Assembly: GCA_031272145.1 (NCBI GenBank)
Contig: JAISUL010000030.1
Span: 1 to 48,104 of the forward strand
Reading direction: 5' to 3'
Source: Synergistaceae bacterium
Lineage (GTDB): Bacteria; Synergistota; Synergistia; Synergistales; Aminobacteriaceae
Length of the DNA: 48,104 nt
In this document: piece by piece, positions 1-7,475 of the stretch
How positions within the stretch are numbered: the stretch's first letter is position 1
Layout of the letters: every line of letters begins with the position of its first letter
Position numbers and translations under genes: made by a program
Notes under the pieces: generated by a model
The model's input: the letters and a program-made list of their open reading frames with translations, nothing else
Database searches by the model: none
What the model was told of the DNA's origin: nothing

Positions 1-288
1 ATGGCTTCGCTGATGGAGTCTATGGATAGAGGTGAGAGTGAGATGTACGAGTCTGTGTTCCAGAGGGTGTACACGGCCGAGGGTATGGCTCAGGGTATGG
101 CCCAGGGCATAGCCCAGGGCATGGCGCAGGGCATAGCCCAGGGTCGCGTCGAGGGCAGTGCTGAGGGGTATGCCAAGGGACGCACTGAGGTCGCCCGCAA
201 CATGCTGCGCAAGGGCTTCTCCGTCGACAGCGTGGTCGAGTGCACGACACTGCCGCGCGAAGAGGTCGAGTCATTGGCGAATCTTTAG
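1..288 (+). CDS. C-terminal end of an Rpn-family PD-(D/E)XK nuclease/transposase-like protein (5' truncated)
   Basis: Only the last 95 codons or so lie in the window, so the first ATG is probably internal. The visible part holds a run of short Gly-Met/Ile-Ala-Gln-Gly repeats (about residues 28-60) followed by a helix of the type RNMLRKGFSVDSV and LPREEVESL. This is the usual tail of Rpn (recombination-promoting nuclease, YhgA-like) proteins, where a charged or Gly-rich repeat linker ends in a small helical motif. The nuclease core would lie upstream and cannot be checked. The repeats are also a 12-nt DNA repeat, so their number may vary between strains. The gene converges with the fragment on the other strand, overlapping it by 18 bp. 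The family call rests on the tail pattern only. Confidence 0.6.
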   Translation: MASLMESMDRGESEMYESVFQRVYTAEGMAQGMAQGIAQGMAQGIAQGRVEGSAEGYAKGRTEVARNMLRKGFSVDSVVECTTLPREEVESLANL

Positions 289-624
289 CGATAGGACAGC
301 AAACAAAACGGCGCGGGAGATGCTCAAGCACTGCAGGTCGCTCAGGTTCGATGCCTTGCCCGCGATGGACAGCACAGGCGTGCCCAGCGGAACTAGGGCA
401 CCGCTCACGCTGACCGTCGGCACGAACGTAAGGTTGGAGTACGTCCTCCCCAGAGCCGCCTCCACGACGTCGAGGCTGGCCACATTGATCCCGTCAACCA
501 GCGGCGCCTCCAGCACGACGTTGGAGAGGTCAGTCCCGACCGGCGCGGTGATGACCCACGTCCCGGTGTTTTCGATCTCCCCCCTCGCCGCGGTTTCCAC
601 CGAAGGCTCCGATACGCTGCCAAT
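271..624 (-). pseudogene. Fragment of a beta-rich, probably secreted protein
   Basis: A stretch of about 115 codons is open and has strongly G/C-ending codons like the real genes here, so it was once coding. It begins right after an in-frame TGA at 625-627 and has no credible start (a GTG lies at 600). The residues (NTGTWVITAPVGTDLSNVV, then many Val/Ser/Thr/Gly strands) look like part of an extracellular beta-sheet protein. The last 20 codons lose the coding bias, so the original end is missing too. It lies immediately downstream of the radical SAM gene. I cannot name a family. Confidence 0.35.
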
Positions 625-641
625 TCACGCACGCGTCTGCT

Positions 642-1877
642 TCAAAACGGCAGCGTAAGCTGCCGGCTGACGTCCGTCAGCATCAGCCTCAGCAGGCCGG
701 CGTCGCTTATCATGTCCTCAGCTCGGCCGTCGCACGTCAGGAAGTGGCGGGCGCGTTTCATCACTACGCCCAGCGCCTTCAAGTCCTCGTGCCTCAGGCG
801 GCGGGCGCGGCGCGCGGATACAATCCTCTTGGCCGACTTCACCCCGACGCCGGGAATCCTCAGGATGCGCTCGTAATCCGCGCGGTTCACGTCCACAGGG
901 AAGAAGCTGAAATTGCGCAGCGCCCACGCTGTCTTCGGGTCTAGCGCTTCGTCCAGCGCTTCGGAGCCGTCGAATATCTCGGGAGCCGAAAAGCCGTAGA
1001 ACCTCAGCAGCCAGTCAGCCTGATAAAGCCTGTGCTCCCTCAGAAGCGGCGGCGGCAGAACAGGGAGGCTGCTGCCCTCGTTCACCGGCATGTAGGCCGA
1101 GTAGTAGACGCGCTTCAGCCCGAAACGCCCATAAAGCGCCTCGGACAGCCGGATTATTGCACGGTCGCTGTCAGGCGTCGCGCCGATTATCAGCTGCGTC
1201 GTCTGTCCTGCGGGGACGAACATCTGCGCACTTTTACGCCTTACCGCTGGCAGATGGCGCTTCTGATCGTCCCTAGCCTCACTAATGCGTCCGCTTATGA
1301 AGTTCATCGGGCGAAACACCGCCTGCTTCGACTTCTGCGGCGCCAGCAGCGTCAGGCTTTGCTCCGTCGGGAGCTCGACGTTAACGCTCATCCTGTCCAC
1401 CAGCCTGCCCATTGCCTCGACCAGCTCGGACGAGCAGCCTGGGATCGCCTTCGCGTGTATATAGCCGTTGAAGCGGCGCTCCCTGCGGAGTATCGCGGCG
1501 GTTCGTACCATTCGCAGCATCGTCTCGTCCGGCCCGTGAATCACGGCGGAGCTCAAAAATAATCCCTCGATGTAGTTGCGCCGGTAGAAGTTTATAGTGA
1601 GGTCTGCCACTTCCTCTGGTGTGAAGGTGGCGCGAGGGCGGTCGTTGCTCCGCCGATTGACGCAGTAGGCGCAGTCATAGGCGCAGTCGTTGCTCAAGAG
1701 CAGCTTCAGCAGTGACACACAGCGTCCGTCGTCCGTCCATGTGTGGCAAATTCCGGCGCTGTACGCGCTACCGAGACCCAATGGCGTATTCGCGCGCTTC
1801 GACCCGCTCGAAGAGCACGAAACGTCGTATTTCGCCGCGTCCGCTAGAATTGACAGCTTGCCGATAAGCGATCCCAC
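642..1877 (-). CDS. Putative DNA modification/repair radical SAM protein
   Basis: The protein (411 aa) carries the radical SAM cluster motif CAYDCAYC (Cys65, Cys69, Cys72 from the chosen start), preceded by the typical opening LADAAKYDVSCSSSG, and a C-terminal helix-hairpin-helix (IPGVGVKSAKRIVSARR) that suggests DNA or RNA contact. This is the architecture of the family named putative DNA modification/repair radical SAM protein (TIGR03916 type). A GTG at 1877 is chosen because it puts the conserved opening at the N-terminus and leaves a 2-bp gap to yraN. A TTG at 1919 would extend it 14 residues into yraN. It is the last gene of the coaD-to-yraN operon. In many genomes this family sits beside a uracil-DNA-glycosylase-like gene; none is visible here. 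Confidence 0.85.
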   Translation of the reverse strand: MGSLIGKLSILADAAKYDVSCSSSGSKRANTPLGLGSAYSAGICHTWTDDGRCVSLLKLLLSNDCAYDCAYCVNRRSNDRPRATFTPEEVADLTINFYRRNYIEGLFLSSAVIHGPDETMLRMVRTAAILRRERRFNGYIHAKAIPGCSSELVEAMGRLVDRMSVNVELPTEQSLTLLAPQKSKQAVFRPMNFISGRISEARDDQKRHLPAVRRKSAQMFVPAGQTTQLIIGATPDSDRAIIRLSEALYGRFGLKRVYYSAYMPVNEGSSLPVLPPPLLREHRLYQADWLLRFYGFSAPEIFDGSEALDEALDPKTAWALRNFSFFPVDVNRADYERILRIPGVGVKSAKRIVSARRARRLRHEDLKALGVVMKRARHFLTCDGRAEDMISDAGLLRLMLTDVSRQLTLPF

Positions 1878-1879
1878 GG

Positions 1880-2251
1880 TTATGAGTCCGTTATGCCGCG
1901 CACGTGCTCTATCGGCCAATTATAGCCGTGCGATGCGGTGATGCCTATGAGGTCTATCCGCCATGGGCCTTGCCAGTTCACCTGCTCAACGTACACGCTG
2001 CCGGCCTGAATCAGCGATTTCAGCTTCTTCGGCCCTATCGAGTCCGCTGGGGACTGAACCTCCCCAAGGGTTCGGCACCGCACTTCGACCGCCACGAGCT
2101 CGTTTTCGTCCTTGTCAATCGCGATTATGTCGAGCTCTCCCCCCGCGCAGGGGCAAGTAAAATTTCGCGACAGGATAGGCCAGCCAAGCCCGCGCAGGTA
2201 CTCCGCTGCCATGTCCTCAGCGCGTTTGCCGAGGTCTTGTGCGCGGCTCAC
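1880..2251 (-). CDS. yraN: YraN family (UPF0102) putative endonuclease
   Basis: A 123-residue protein with the YraN opening (LGKRAEDMAAEYLRGLGW) and the PD-(D/E)XK-like core GELDIIAIDKDENELVAVEVR, where Glu, Asp and Glu would bind metal. The usual Lys of EVK is Arg here. The GTG at 2251 is chosen because it overlaps the preceding stop as GTGA and matches the family N-terminus; an upstream ATG at 2281 would add ten residues inside the previous gene. The family is linked to Holliday-junction or DNA processing in some bacteria but its role is not settled. It sits between the FlhB-like gene and the radical SAM gene. Confidence 0.85.
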   Translation of the reverse strand: MSRAQDLGKRAEDMAAEYLRGLGWPILSRNFTCPCAGGELDIIAIDKDENELVAVEVRCRTLGEVQSPADSIGPKKLKSLIQAGSVYVEQVNWQGPWRIDLIGITASHGYNWPIEHVRGITDS

Positions 2252-2529
2252 GGCTCTTCCTTCTCCATGCGGTATATCCAAGAGAGCACGCGGGCGACGG
2301 CCTCGTAGAGCTCCACCGGTATCTCCTGGCCAAGCTCCAGCGACAGCAGCGCTGAGACCAGAGCCGCGTCCTCGACTATCGGGACGTTGGCTGCCTCGGC
2401 CACCTCCACGATTTTGCGCGCCACCAAGCCCTCGCCCTTCGCGGTGACCACCGGGGCGGAGTTCTTGTTCTTGTCGTAGCTCAGAGCGGCGGCCTTGTCC
2501 CTGGCGGCCTTGTCCCCCATCTTTATCAC
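2248..2529 (-). CDS. FlhB-like cytoplasmic-domain protein (YlqH type)
   Basis: A 93-residue protein equivalent to the soluble C-terminal part of FlhB/EscU export-switch proteins, with no membrane segments. The autocleavage motif NPTH of full-length FlhB is NSAP here, in KNKNSAPVVTAKGEG, so self-cleavage is not expected. It matches B. subtilis YlqH, which occupies the same place downstream of a FliK-like gene. GTG start overlapping the upstream stop as GTGA; an ATG lies three codons in. Translation is probably coupled. In the family it may assist flagellar export, but this is inference. Confidence 0.8.
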   Translation of the reverse strand: MIKMGDKAARDKAAALSYDKNKNSAPVVTAKGEGLVARKIVEVAEAANVPIVEDAALVSALLSLELGQEIPVELYEAVARVLSWIYRMEKEEP

Positions 2530-3602
2530 ACCGTTATGTCAAGCCCGCGCTCCGACAGAAGGCCGCGCCTCAGTCCGCCGACTATGATCCTCGACACGCC
2601 GATGAACTGCAGCGCCAGCGGAACTCCCTCAAGCTCGTCGCGTATGGCGCCGCGCTTGCGCTGCAAAAACTCGCACGTGTCGGGGCGCTCGGCGTAGAGG
2701 TTCAAGTTGTACGACCTCCCGTCGCTCTCGGCCTCGCCTCCCACCAAGCCCAGCTTGACTCCCTCCACCGCGAAGCCCATCTGCCAGTAGCGCCTGTCTC
2801 CCTCTTCCTTCACCCGTCCGAGGAAGACCCGCGCTGTCATGTTCCTCATGTCGTCCCGCGCCGGCCACGTCGGGGCCTCCAGAAGGACGGCGTTCACGTC
2901 GTCACGCGGCGCCTTCAGCAGCATCGAGTGCCCGCGAAGAAAGCGCCCCGTGTCGTCGTCCCCCTCCTTCAGGTTGCGCAGCACGTCCACGGGGTTCTCG
3001 CCCCCCGCGGTTCGCCGCTTGAGCTCCCGCTTCACCCGCGCCCATATCGCGTTTGCCGACTCGCTGGACAGGGCGGAGTACCAGATCAGGAGCTTCGCGT
3101 TCCCCTCCGTCAGCGGCAGGTCCCGCGCCCAGAGCTCAAGAAGCGGCCCGAGCTGCTCCGGGTCTTTGCCCATGCGCCGCCACGCGTCCTTGACGGCCTT
3201 CATTATCTCGCCGGAAAGCGGCATCCCGCGCGCCAGCATGGCGGTCGCCATCTCGCGGTCGGCCAGCGGCATCTTCGTCAAGAGCGACAGCTCGCTTTGG
3301 GAGAGCCTCAGCAGCGGAACGTCCTGCCCCGAGGAGTCCCACACGGCGCGGAAGTTCTCGCCGACTATGAGGTCGATCGTGGCGCGTGCCAAAAGCGTCC
3401 TTGCCCCGCCGGGCAGGTTCAGCCTAACGTCGTAGCTCCCGTCCGCGTTGCGCGACAGTACCTGTCCCTCCACAACAGTGCCGGAGCGCAGCTGCGGAAC
3501 AGCAGACGCGCGCGCCGCCGCTCCTCCCTCGACGGTGCGCTGCGCCTCGCTTCCGATCCTGCTCTGGTCAAGCTGGGCGCCTAGATTAGTTATTTCCGCC
3601 AT
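2526..3602 (-). CDS. FliK/YlqG-like hypothetical protein
   Basis: A 358-residue soluble protein with no signal peptide or membrane segment. Residues 40-90 look like a small beta domain (TVVEGQVLSRNADGSYDVRL), the middle is helical, and the last 110 residues alternate strands and helices like the C-terminal domain of flagellar hook-length control proteins. Its identity rests mainly on position: rnhB, this gene and the FlhB-like gene follow the B. subtilis order rnhB-ylqG-ylqH. The ATG has a GGAGGTG ribosome site within the end of rnhB, overlapping it by 17 bp. Function is unproven; a role with the FlhB-like partner is the simplest guess. Confidence 0.6.
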   Translation of the reverse strand: MAEITNLGAQLDQSRIGSEAQRTVEGGAAARASAVPQLRSGTVVEGQVLSRNADGSYDVRLNLPGGARTLLARATIDLIVGENFRAVWDSSGQDVPLLRLSQSELSLLTKMPLADREMATAMLARGMPLSGEIMKAVKDAWRRMGKDPEQLGPLLELWARDLPLTEGNAKLLIWYSALSSESANAIWARVKRELKRRTAGGENPVDVLRNLKEGDDDTGRFLRGHSMLLKAPRDDVNAVLLEAPTWPARDDMRNMTARVFLGRVKEEGDRRYWQMGFAVEGVKLGLVGGEAESDGRSYNLNLYAERPDTCEFLQRKRGAIRDELEGVPLALQFIGVSRIIVGGLRRGLLSERGLDITV

Positions 3603-4191
3603 TACACACCTCCAGCAGCTTGCGGCAGAACTTCACCCTATGCATGGGCGACATGCCCCAAGTTCTCACTGCCTCCCTGTGCTCCCGCGTGGGGTATCCC
3701 TTGTGCCTCGCGAAGCCGTACACGGGGTAAAACCGATCCAGCTCGGCCATAACCCTGTCGCGCAGCACCTTGGCTGCGACCGACGCAGCCGACACGGCGG
3801 GAAAGCGCGAGTCCGCCGACACGACGGGGAACTGCGGCAGCGAGACGCCGGGCACCCCAAACAGCCCGTCGACGACCACGAAGTCGGCATATGCGGACGC
3901 TAGGAGGGCTGACACGCTCCTGCCCATAGCGAGCAGCGATGCCCTGAGTATATTGAATGCCTCTATCTCCTCCACGCTGGCCGACCTTGCGCGCCACGCC
4001 ACGCCCATGTCCTGCATCGCGGCGAAGACCGCCTCCCTGCCTGACGGGGACATCTTCTTGGAGTCCCTGAGCCCCATATCCAGCAGAGCCCGCTCCTGCT
4101 GGGGCGTAAGTATCACCGCTGCGGCCACGACGGGCCCGGCGAGAGGCCCTCGGCCAGCCTCGTCAGTTCCGACTGCTACTCCGTCAGTCAA
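3586..4191 (-). CDS. rnhB: Ribonuclease HII
   Basis: Cuts the RNA strand of RNA-DNA hybrids and removes single ribonucleotides from DNA. All core motifs are present: VGTDEAGRGPLAGPVVAAA (catalytic Asp10, Glu11), DSKKMS, ADSRFPAVSAASVAAKVLRD with the further catalytic Asp, and HKGYPTREH. No ATG fits: the only one in frame, at 4272, would add 27 unrelated residues within ylqF. I choose the TTG at 4191, with AGGCGA just upstream, giving 201 aa and an 8-bp overlap with ylqF. The ylqF-rnhB pairing is conserved in Firmicutes. Confidence 0.9.
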   Translation of the reverse strand: MTDGVAVGTDEAGRGPLAGPVVAAAVILTPQQERALLDMGLRDSKKMSPSGREAVFAAMQDMGVAWRARSASVEEIEAFNILRASLLAMGRSVSALLASAYADFVVVDGLFGVPGVSLPQFPVVSADSRFPAVSAASVAAKVLRDRVMAELDRFYPVYGFARHKGYPTREHREAVRTWGMSPMHRVKFCRKLLEVCNGGNN

Positions 4192-4996
4192 AAATAGATT
4201 CGCCTGGAAGCTCAAGCGTGACGCGCCCCAGCCTGCCCGAGGCGAAGGACTCCACCAAGCGGCGCGCGGCAAGGCCGGAGTTCACGGCGCCTCCGCTTGA
4301 GAGGCAGCCCAGCCTTCGCCCGATGCCGTCGAGAACCGCCTCGTCCGGCTCGTCCGTCTCAGCCGCGCCCCAAACTCCGGCCACGGCGAGCCAAAGCCCC
4401 CTGCGCCGCAGGAACGAGATCAAGCCCAGAGCCGCCGCCTCGTACCCGCCCACCACCTCCGCCCTCGCGCAGCCGAGCCATGAGAGAGCCAGGTGTACGC
4501 CCGGCGCCGACCTCGGGTCAAGTATTCCAGGCGAGTCCACGACCAAAAATCCGTTCCCCCTGTACCAGCCGACGCCGCGCGTGACGCCTGGCACGCCGCC
4601 GACCTTGGCCGCCGCGCCGCCCACGAGGCTGTTCAGAAGCATGGACTTCCCCACGTTCGGTATGCCGACGACCCCCACTCGGAGCTCTCTGTGGGCTGGC
4701 TTCAGCCTGAGCATCTCCTTTTTGAGCGGGCCCAGGCCGTCGCGCCGCAGGTCGAAGGCGTAGCGAGTCCGTCCCTTGAGCCATATCTTGGTCTTCTCAG
4801 GGTCGGCGAGGTCTTTCTTTGCCAACACCGCGACCACGGGCTTGAGCTTGGCGAGGGCCGCGGCGTCGGGCGAAGACGTGGACGCGGGAGCTCGTGCGTC
4901 GCGCGTCTCGATGAACAGGTCGAGGCGCGCGGCCAGCTCGCTCAGCTCTCGCCTCCCCTTGGCCATGTGGCCTGGGAACCAGACGGTTCTGCTCAA
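4184..4996 (-). CDS. ylqF: Ribosome biogenesis GTPase YlqF (RbgA)
   Basis: A circularly permuted GTPase needed for late 50S subunit assembly. The permuted order is visible: the N-terminal WFPGHMAKGRREL motif, then G4 (AKKDLADP, residues 59-66), then G1 (GIPNVGKS, 111-118), G2 Thr139 in GVPGVTRG, and G3 DSPG at 154-157. The C-terminal part is the helical RNA-binding region. A TTG at 4996 overlaps the lepB stop as TTGA and places WFPGHMAKG close to the N-terminus as in the family; an ATG at 5077 would add 27 residues lying inside lepB. Product 270 aa. Confidence 0.93.
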   Translation of the reverse strand: MSRTVWFPGHMAKGRRELSELAARLDLFIETRDARAPASTSSPDAAALAKLKPVVAVLAKKDLADPEKTKIWLKGRTRYAFDLRRDGLGPLKKEMLRLKPAHRELRVGVVGIPNVGKSMLLNSLVGGAAAKVGGVPGVTRGVGWYRGNGFLVVDSPGILDPRSAPGVHLALSWLGCARAEVVGGYEAAALGLISFLRRRGLWLAVAGVWGAAETDEPDEAVLDGIGRRLGCLSSGGAVNSGLAARRLVESFASGRLGRVTLELPGESIFD

Positions 4997-5574
4997 CGCG
5001 GAATCCCGATGCGAGTCAGAGGCCAGTAGCGGAAGAACGCTGGCCCGTGTATGTCCTCCGCCGGAACGTAGCCCCAAAAGCGCCCGTCCTGCGAGTTAGG
5101 CCGGTTGTCTCCGAGGGCGAAGTACTTCCCGTCCGGCACGGTGAAGGGCACTGTGGGGTAGAACCTGTTCGGGCGCATGTTGAAGTGGTCTCGGTTGACC
5201 ACGTAGGGCTCCGGCAGGGGGGTGCCGTTTATGTACACCACTCCCTCCCTGATGTCGACCGTGTCGCCCGGAACGGCTATTATCCGCTTGATGAAGTCGC
5301 GCGACCTGTCCTCAGGGTAGCGGAACACGTATATGTCGCCGCGCTGGGGCCGCGCGAACCACGTCCAGAACTTGGCCACGAGCACTCTGTCGCCGACCTG
5401 AAGCGTCGGCACCATTGACCCGCTGGGTATCCAAAACGCCTGAACGACGAACGTCCGTATAACGAGGGCTAGGACGAGCGCCCAAACCACCGTCTCCACT
5501 GTTTCCCTCCACCAGGTTTTTTTTGCTGGCCCCGCTGGCCCCGTCCCAGTTCTGTGCCCCGGCCCTCCTGCCAC
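4993..5574 (-). CDS. lepB: Signal peptidase I
   Basis: Membrane-anchored serine protease that removes signal peptides from secreted proteins. One N-terminal membrane segment (about residues 26-46) leads into box B, IPSGSMVPTL, with nucleophile Ser53, and the general base Lys96 lies in FIKRIIAVPGD. The box E pattern ALGDNRPNSQDGRFWGYV is complete. At 193 aa it is a short Gram-positive-like form. GTG start with a GGAGG site eight bases upstream, 25 bp after dnaJ. Confidence 0.95.
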   Translation of the reverse strand: MAGGPGHRTGTGPAGPAKKTWWRETVETVVWALVLALVIRTFVVQAFWIPSGSMVPTLQVGDRVLVAKFWTWFARPQRGDIYVFRYPEDRSRDFIKRIIAVPGDTVDIREGVVYINGTPLPEPYVVNRDHFNMRPNRFYPTVPFTVPDGKYFALGDNRPNSQDGRFWGYVPAEDIHGPAFFRYWPLTRIGIPR

Positions 5575-5599
5575 GATGCGTCCTCCGTTTCCTTTTAAC

Positions 5600-6733
5600 T
5601 CAGAACAGCTTCCTCACTTTGTCGAAGAAGCCCTCCTCGCCGGCTGCGACCGGGGACTGCATCTCCCCTGCGAGCTCGACCACAAGCGCCCTCTGTTTCT
5701 CTGTGAGCTTTTTGGGAATGTCGACGGTCACGTGAACCACGAGGTCGCCGCGTTCACTCAGCGCCCAGCTTCCGCGCAGCCTCGGCATTCCTTTGCCCTT
5801 GACCCTGAGCATGGCCCCGTGAACCGTGCCCTGAGGCACCTCCAGCATCTCGTTCCCGTCTATTAGCGTGGGAACCTCGATCGTTGCGCCCAAGACGGCC
5901 TGAGGGTACGTCAGAACCAGGCTGGTGTGGAGGTCTGCCCCCTCCCGCTCAAAGCCCTTCATATGCCCGACGTCGATCGTGATGATCAGGTCGCCGGCTG
6001 GGCCTCCGTTCAAGCCGGCCTCGCCCTCGCCGTGGAGCTGGAGCCGCGTCCCCCGGTCGACCCCCGCCGGTATCTTGACCTCTATCTTGTGGGTCTCCAG
6101 AACGCGGCCGCTTCCCTTGCAGCTGGCGCACTTTTCCTCGATGACCTTGCCCTTGCCTCCGCAGCTGGGGCATGGGCTGACCGAGAGGAACTGGCCGAAC
6201 ACTGTGCGCTGAGCGACCCTCACCTGCCCGCTCCCCCCGCACTGGGGGCAGACCTTGGGTGACGTGCCTGGCTTGGCGCCAGTCCCGCCGCATGTCTTGC
6301 ACGTGCTCCACCGCGAGACCTCGACCAAGCGGTTGAGCCCCTTTGCAGCCTCGACGAGCGTGAGGGAGACCCGCGCCTCGATGTTGGCCCCGCGCTTGGG
6401 GGCCGATGGGTTAGCGCGCCGCGCGGAGCCGAAGAGGATGTCCCCGAAGCCGCCGAAGCCGCCGAACCCCCCGAACCCCCCGAACAGGTCGGAGAGGTCG
6501 CCGTCGAACGTGGCGCTCCCTGAGTCCGTGCCGTACTGGTCGTAGCGCGCGCGTTTGGCCGCGTCGCCCAGCACGGAGTAGGCCGCGTTGACCTTCTTGA
6601 ACTTCTCCTCTGCGTCCTTGTCGTTTCGGTGCGTGTCGGGGTGGTACCGGCGCACCAGCGCGCGGTATGCCCTCTTTATGTCGTCCTGGGAAGCACCCCT
6701 ATCGACGCCCAATATTTGGTAAAGGTCCTCCAA
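5600..6733 (-). CDS. dnaJ: Chaperone protein DnaJ
   Basis: Hsp40 co-chaperone that stimulates DnaK ATPase. J domain with the HPD motif at about residues 32-34, a Gly/Phe region (DLFGGFGGFGGFGGFG), four CxxCxGxG zinc repeats (CKTCGGTG, CPQCGGSG, CPSCGGKG, CASCKGSG) and the substrate-binding C-terminal domain. A TTG at 6733 with GAGGTG six bases upstream is preferred; a GTG at 6742, next to the coaD stop, would add three residues. There is no dnaK or grpE nearby, and no CIRCE element was seen. Confidence 0.94.
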   Translation of the reverse strand: MEDLYQILGVDRGASQDDIKRAYRALVRRYHPDTHRNDKDAEEKFKKVNAAYSVLGDAAKRARYDQYGTDSGSATFDGDLSDLFGGFGGFGGFGGFGDILFGSARRANPSAPKRGANIEARVSLTLVEAAKGLNRLVEVSRWSTCKTCGGTGAKPGTSPKVCPQCGGSGQVRVAQRTVFGQFLSVSPCPSCGGKGKVIEEKCASCKGSGRVLETHKIEVKIPAGVDRGTRLQLHGEGEAGLNGGPAGDLIITIDVGHMKGFEREGADLHTSLVLTYPQAVLGATIEVPTLIDGNEMLEVPQGTVHGAMLRVKGKGMPRLRGSWALSERGDLVVHVTVDIPKKLTEKQRALVVELAGEMQSPVAAGEEGFFDKVRKLF

Positions 6734-6743
6734 ACAAGACACC

Positions 6744-7229
6744 TCAGCTTCTGTTTCTTTTGGCTATCATCATGCGAAGCACGCAAGGCGGCACGAACTC
6801 CTCGACGGAGCCGCCGCACTGGAAGACCTCCTTCACGCCCCTGCTGGACAGGTAGGCGTACTTGGCGTCGGTCACAATGAAGAGGGTCTCGGCGCGCGGG
6901 AAGAGCTGCTTGTTCATCTGCGCCAGCTGGAACTCGTACTCGAAGTCGGATATGGCCCTCATGCCCCGTATGGCGATGTCGGCGCCCTCCTGCTTCAAGA
7001 AGTCGACCATGAGGCCGTCGAACGTCGCGACTCGGACGTTACCTATGTCGGCCACAGCCTCCTCGATCATCTCGACGCGCTCCGACACGCTGAACGCGGC
7101 ATGCTGCTTCTCGCGGTTGAACAGAACTGCCACGACGAGCTCGTCGAATATCGCGGCCCCGCGCCGCGTAACGTCGAGGTGCCCGTTCGTGAACGGATCA
7201 AACGACCCAGGGTAAACCGCCTTGCTCAT
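6744..7229 (-). CDS. coaD: Phosphopantetheine adenylyltransferase
   Basis: Makes dephospho-CoA from 4'-phosphopantetheine and ATP, the penultimate step of CoA synthesis. The nucleotidyltransferase signature AVYPGSFDPFTNGHLDV has the TxGH form of the HxGH motif, and ISDFEYEFQLAQMNKQL is the second family signature. 161 aa, the usual length, ATG start with GGGAGAGG upstream. It is the first gene of the minus-strand operon. The leader to 7330 holds a small CCGCCC/GGGCGG hairpin and no obvious metabolite switch. Confidence 0.95.
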   Translation of the reverse strand: MSKAVYPGSFDPFTNGHLDVTRRGAAIFDELVVAVLFNREKQHAAFSVSERVEMIEEAVADIGNVRVATFDGLMVDFLKQEGADIAIRGMRAISDFEYEFQLAQMNKQLFPRAETLFIVTDAKYAYLSSRGVKEVFQCGGSVEEFVPPCVLRMMIAKRNRS

Positions 7230-7332
7230 GCTTCCCTCTCCCGGCTATCGAATAATAAAACAATCTGCTCCCTCCGCCCGAAATAAGGGCGGCCTGCCTG
7301 CTTACCCTCAACAAATCCGTATTCTAGCACAC

Positions 7333-7348
7333 GACGAAATATTTCGTC
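7333..7348. promoter_or_regulatory. 16-bp perfect palindrome, operator-like
   Basis: GACGAAAT followed by ATTTCGTC is an uninterrupted inverted repeat in the 247-bp gap between the divergent coaD and NhaC genes, 33 bp upstream of the NhaC -35 box. An AT-rich centre with GC-rich flanks is typical of a dimeric repressor site. The regulator is unknown. Confidence 0.4.
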
Positions 7349-7380
7349 CAAGTTGTCGGCGAGTTTCGGCGGTGGCGACG

Positions 7381-7408
7381 TTGCCGAAGCGCGAGCTTCC
7401 ATTATACT
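7381..7408 (+). promoter_or_regulatory. Sigma70-type promoter for the NhaC gene
   Basis: TTGCCG, a 16-bp spacer and TATACT. Transcription would start near 7415, about 60 bases before the start codon. Confidence 0.5.
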
Positions 7409-7475
7409 AGGGCCAGGTGAGCGGCGGCTGCTCTGCGTCGACGCCGCGAAATTTTTTTAGCGGGAGTTGATTTCT

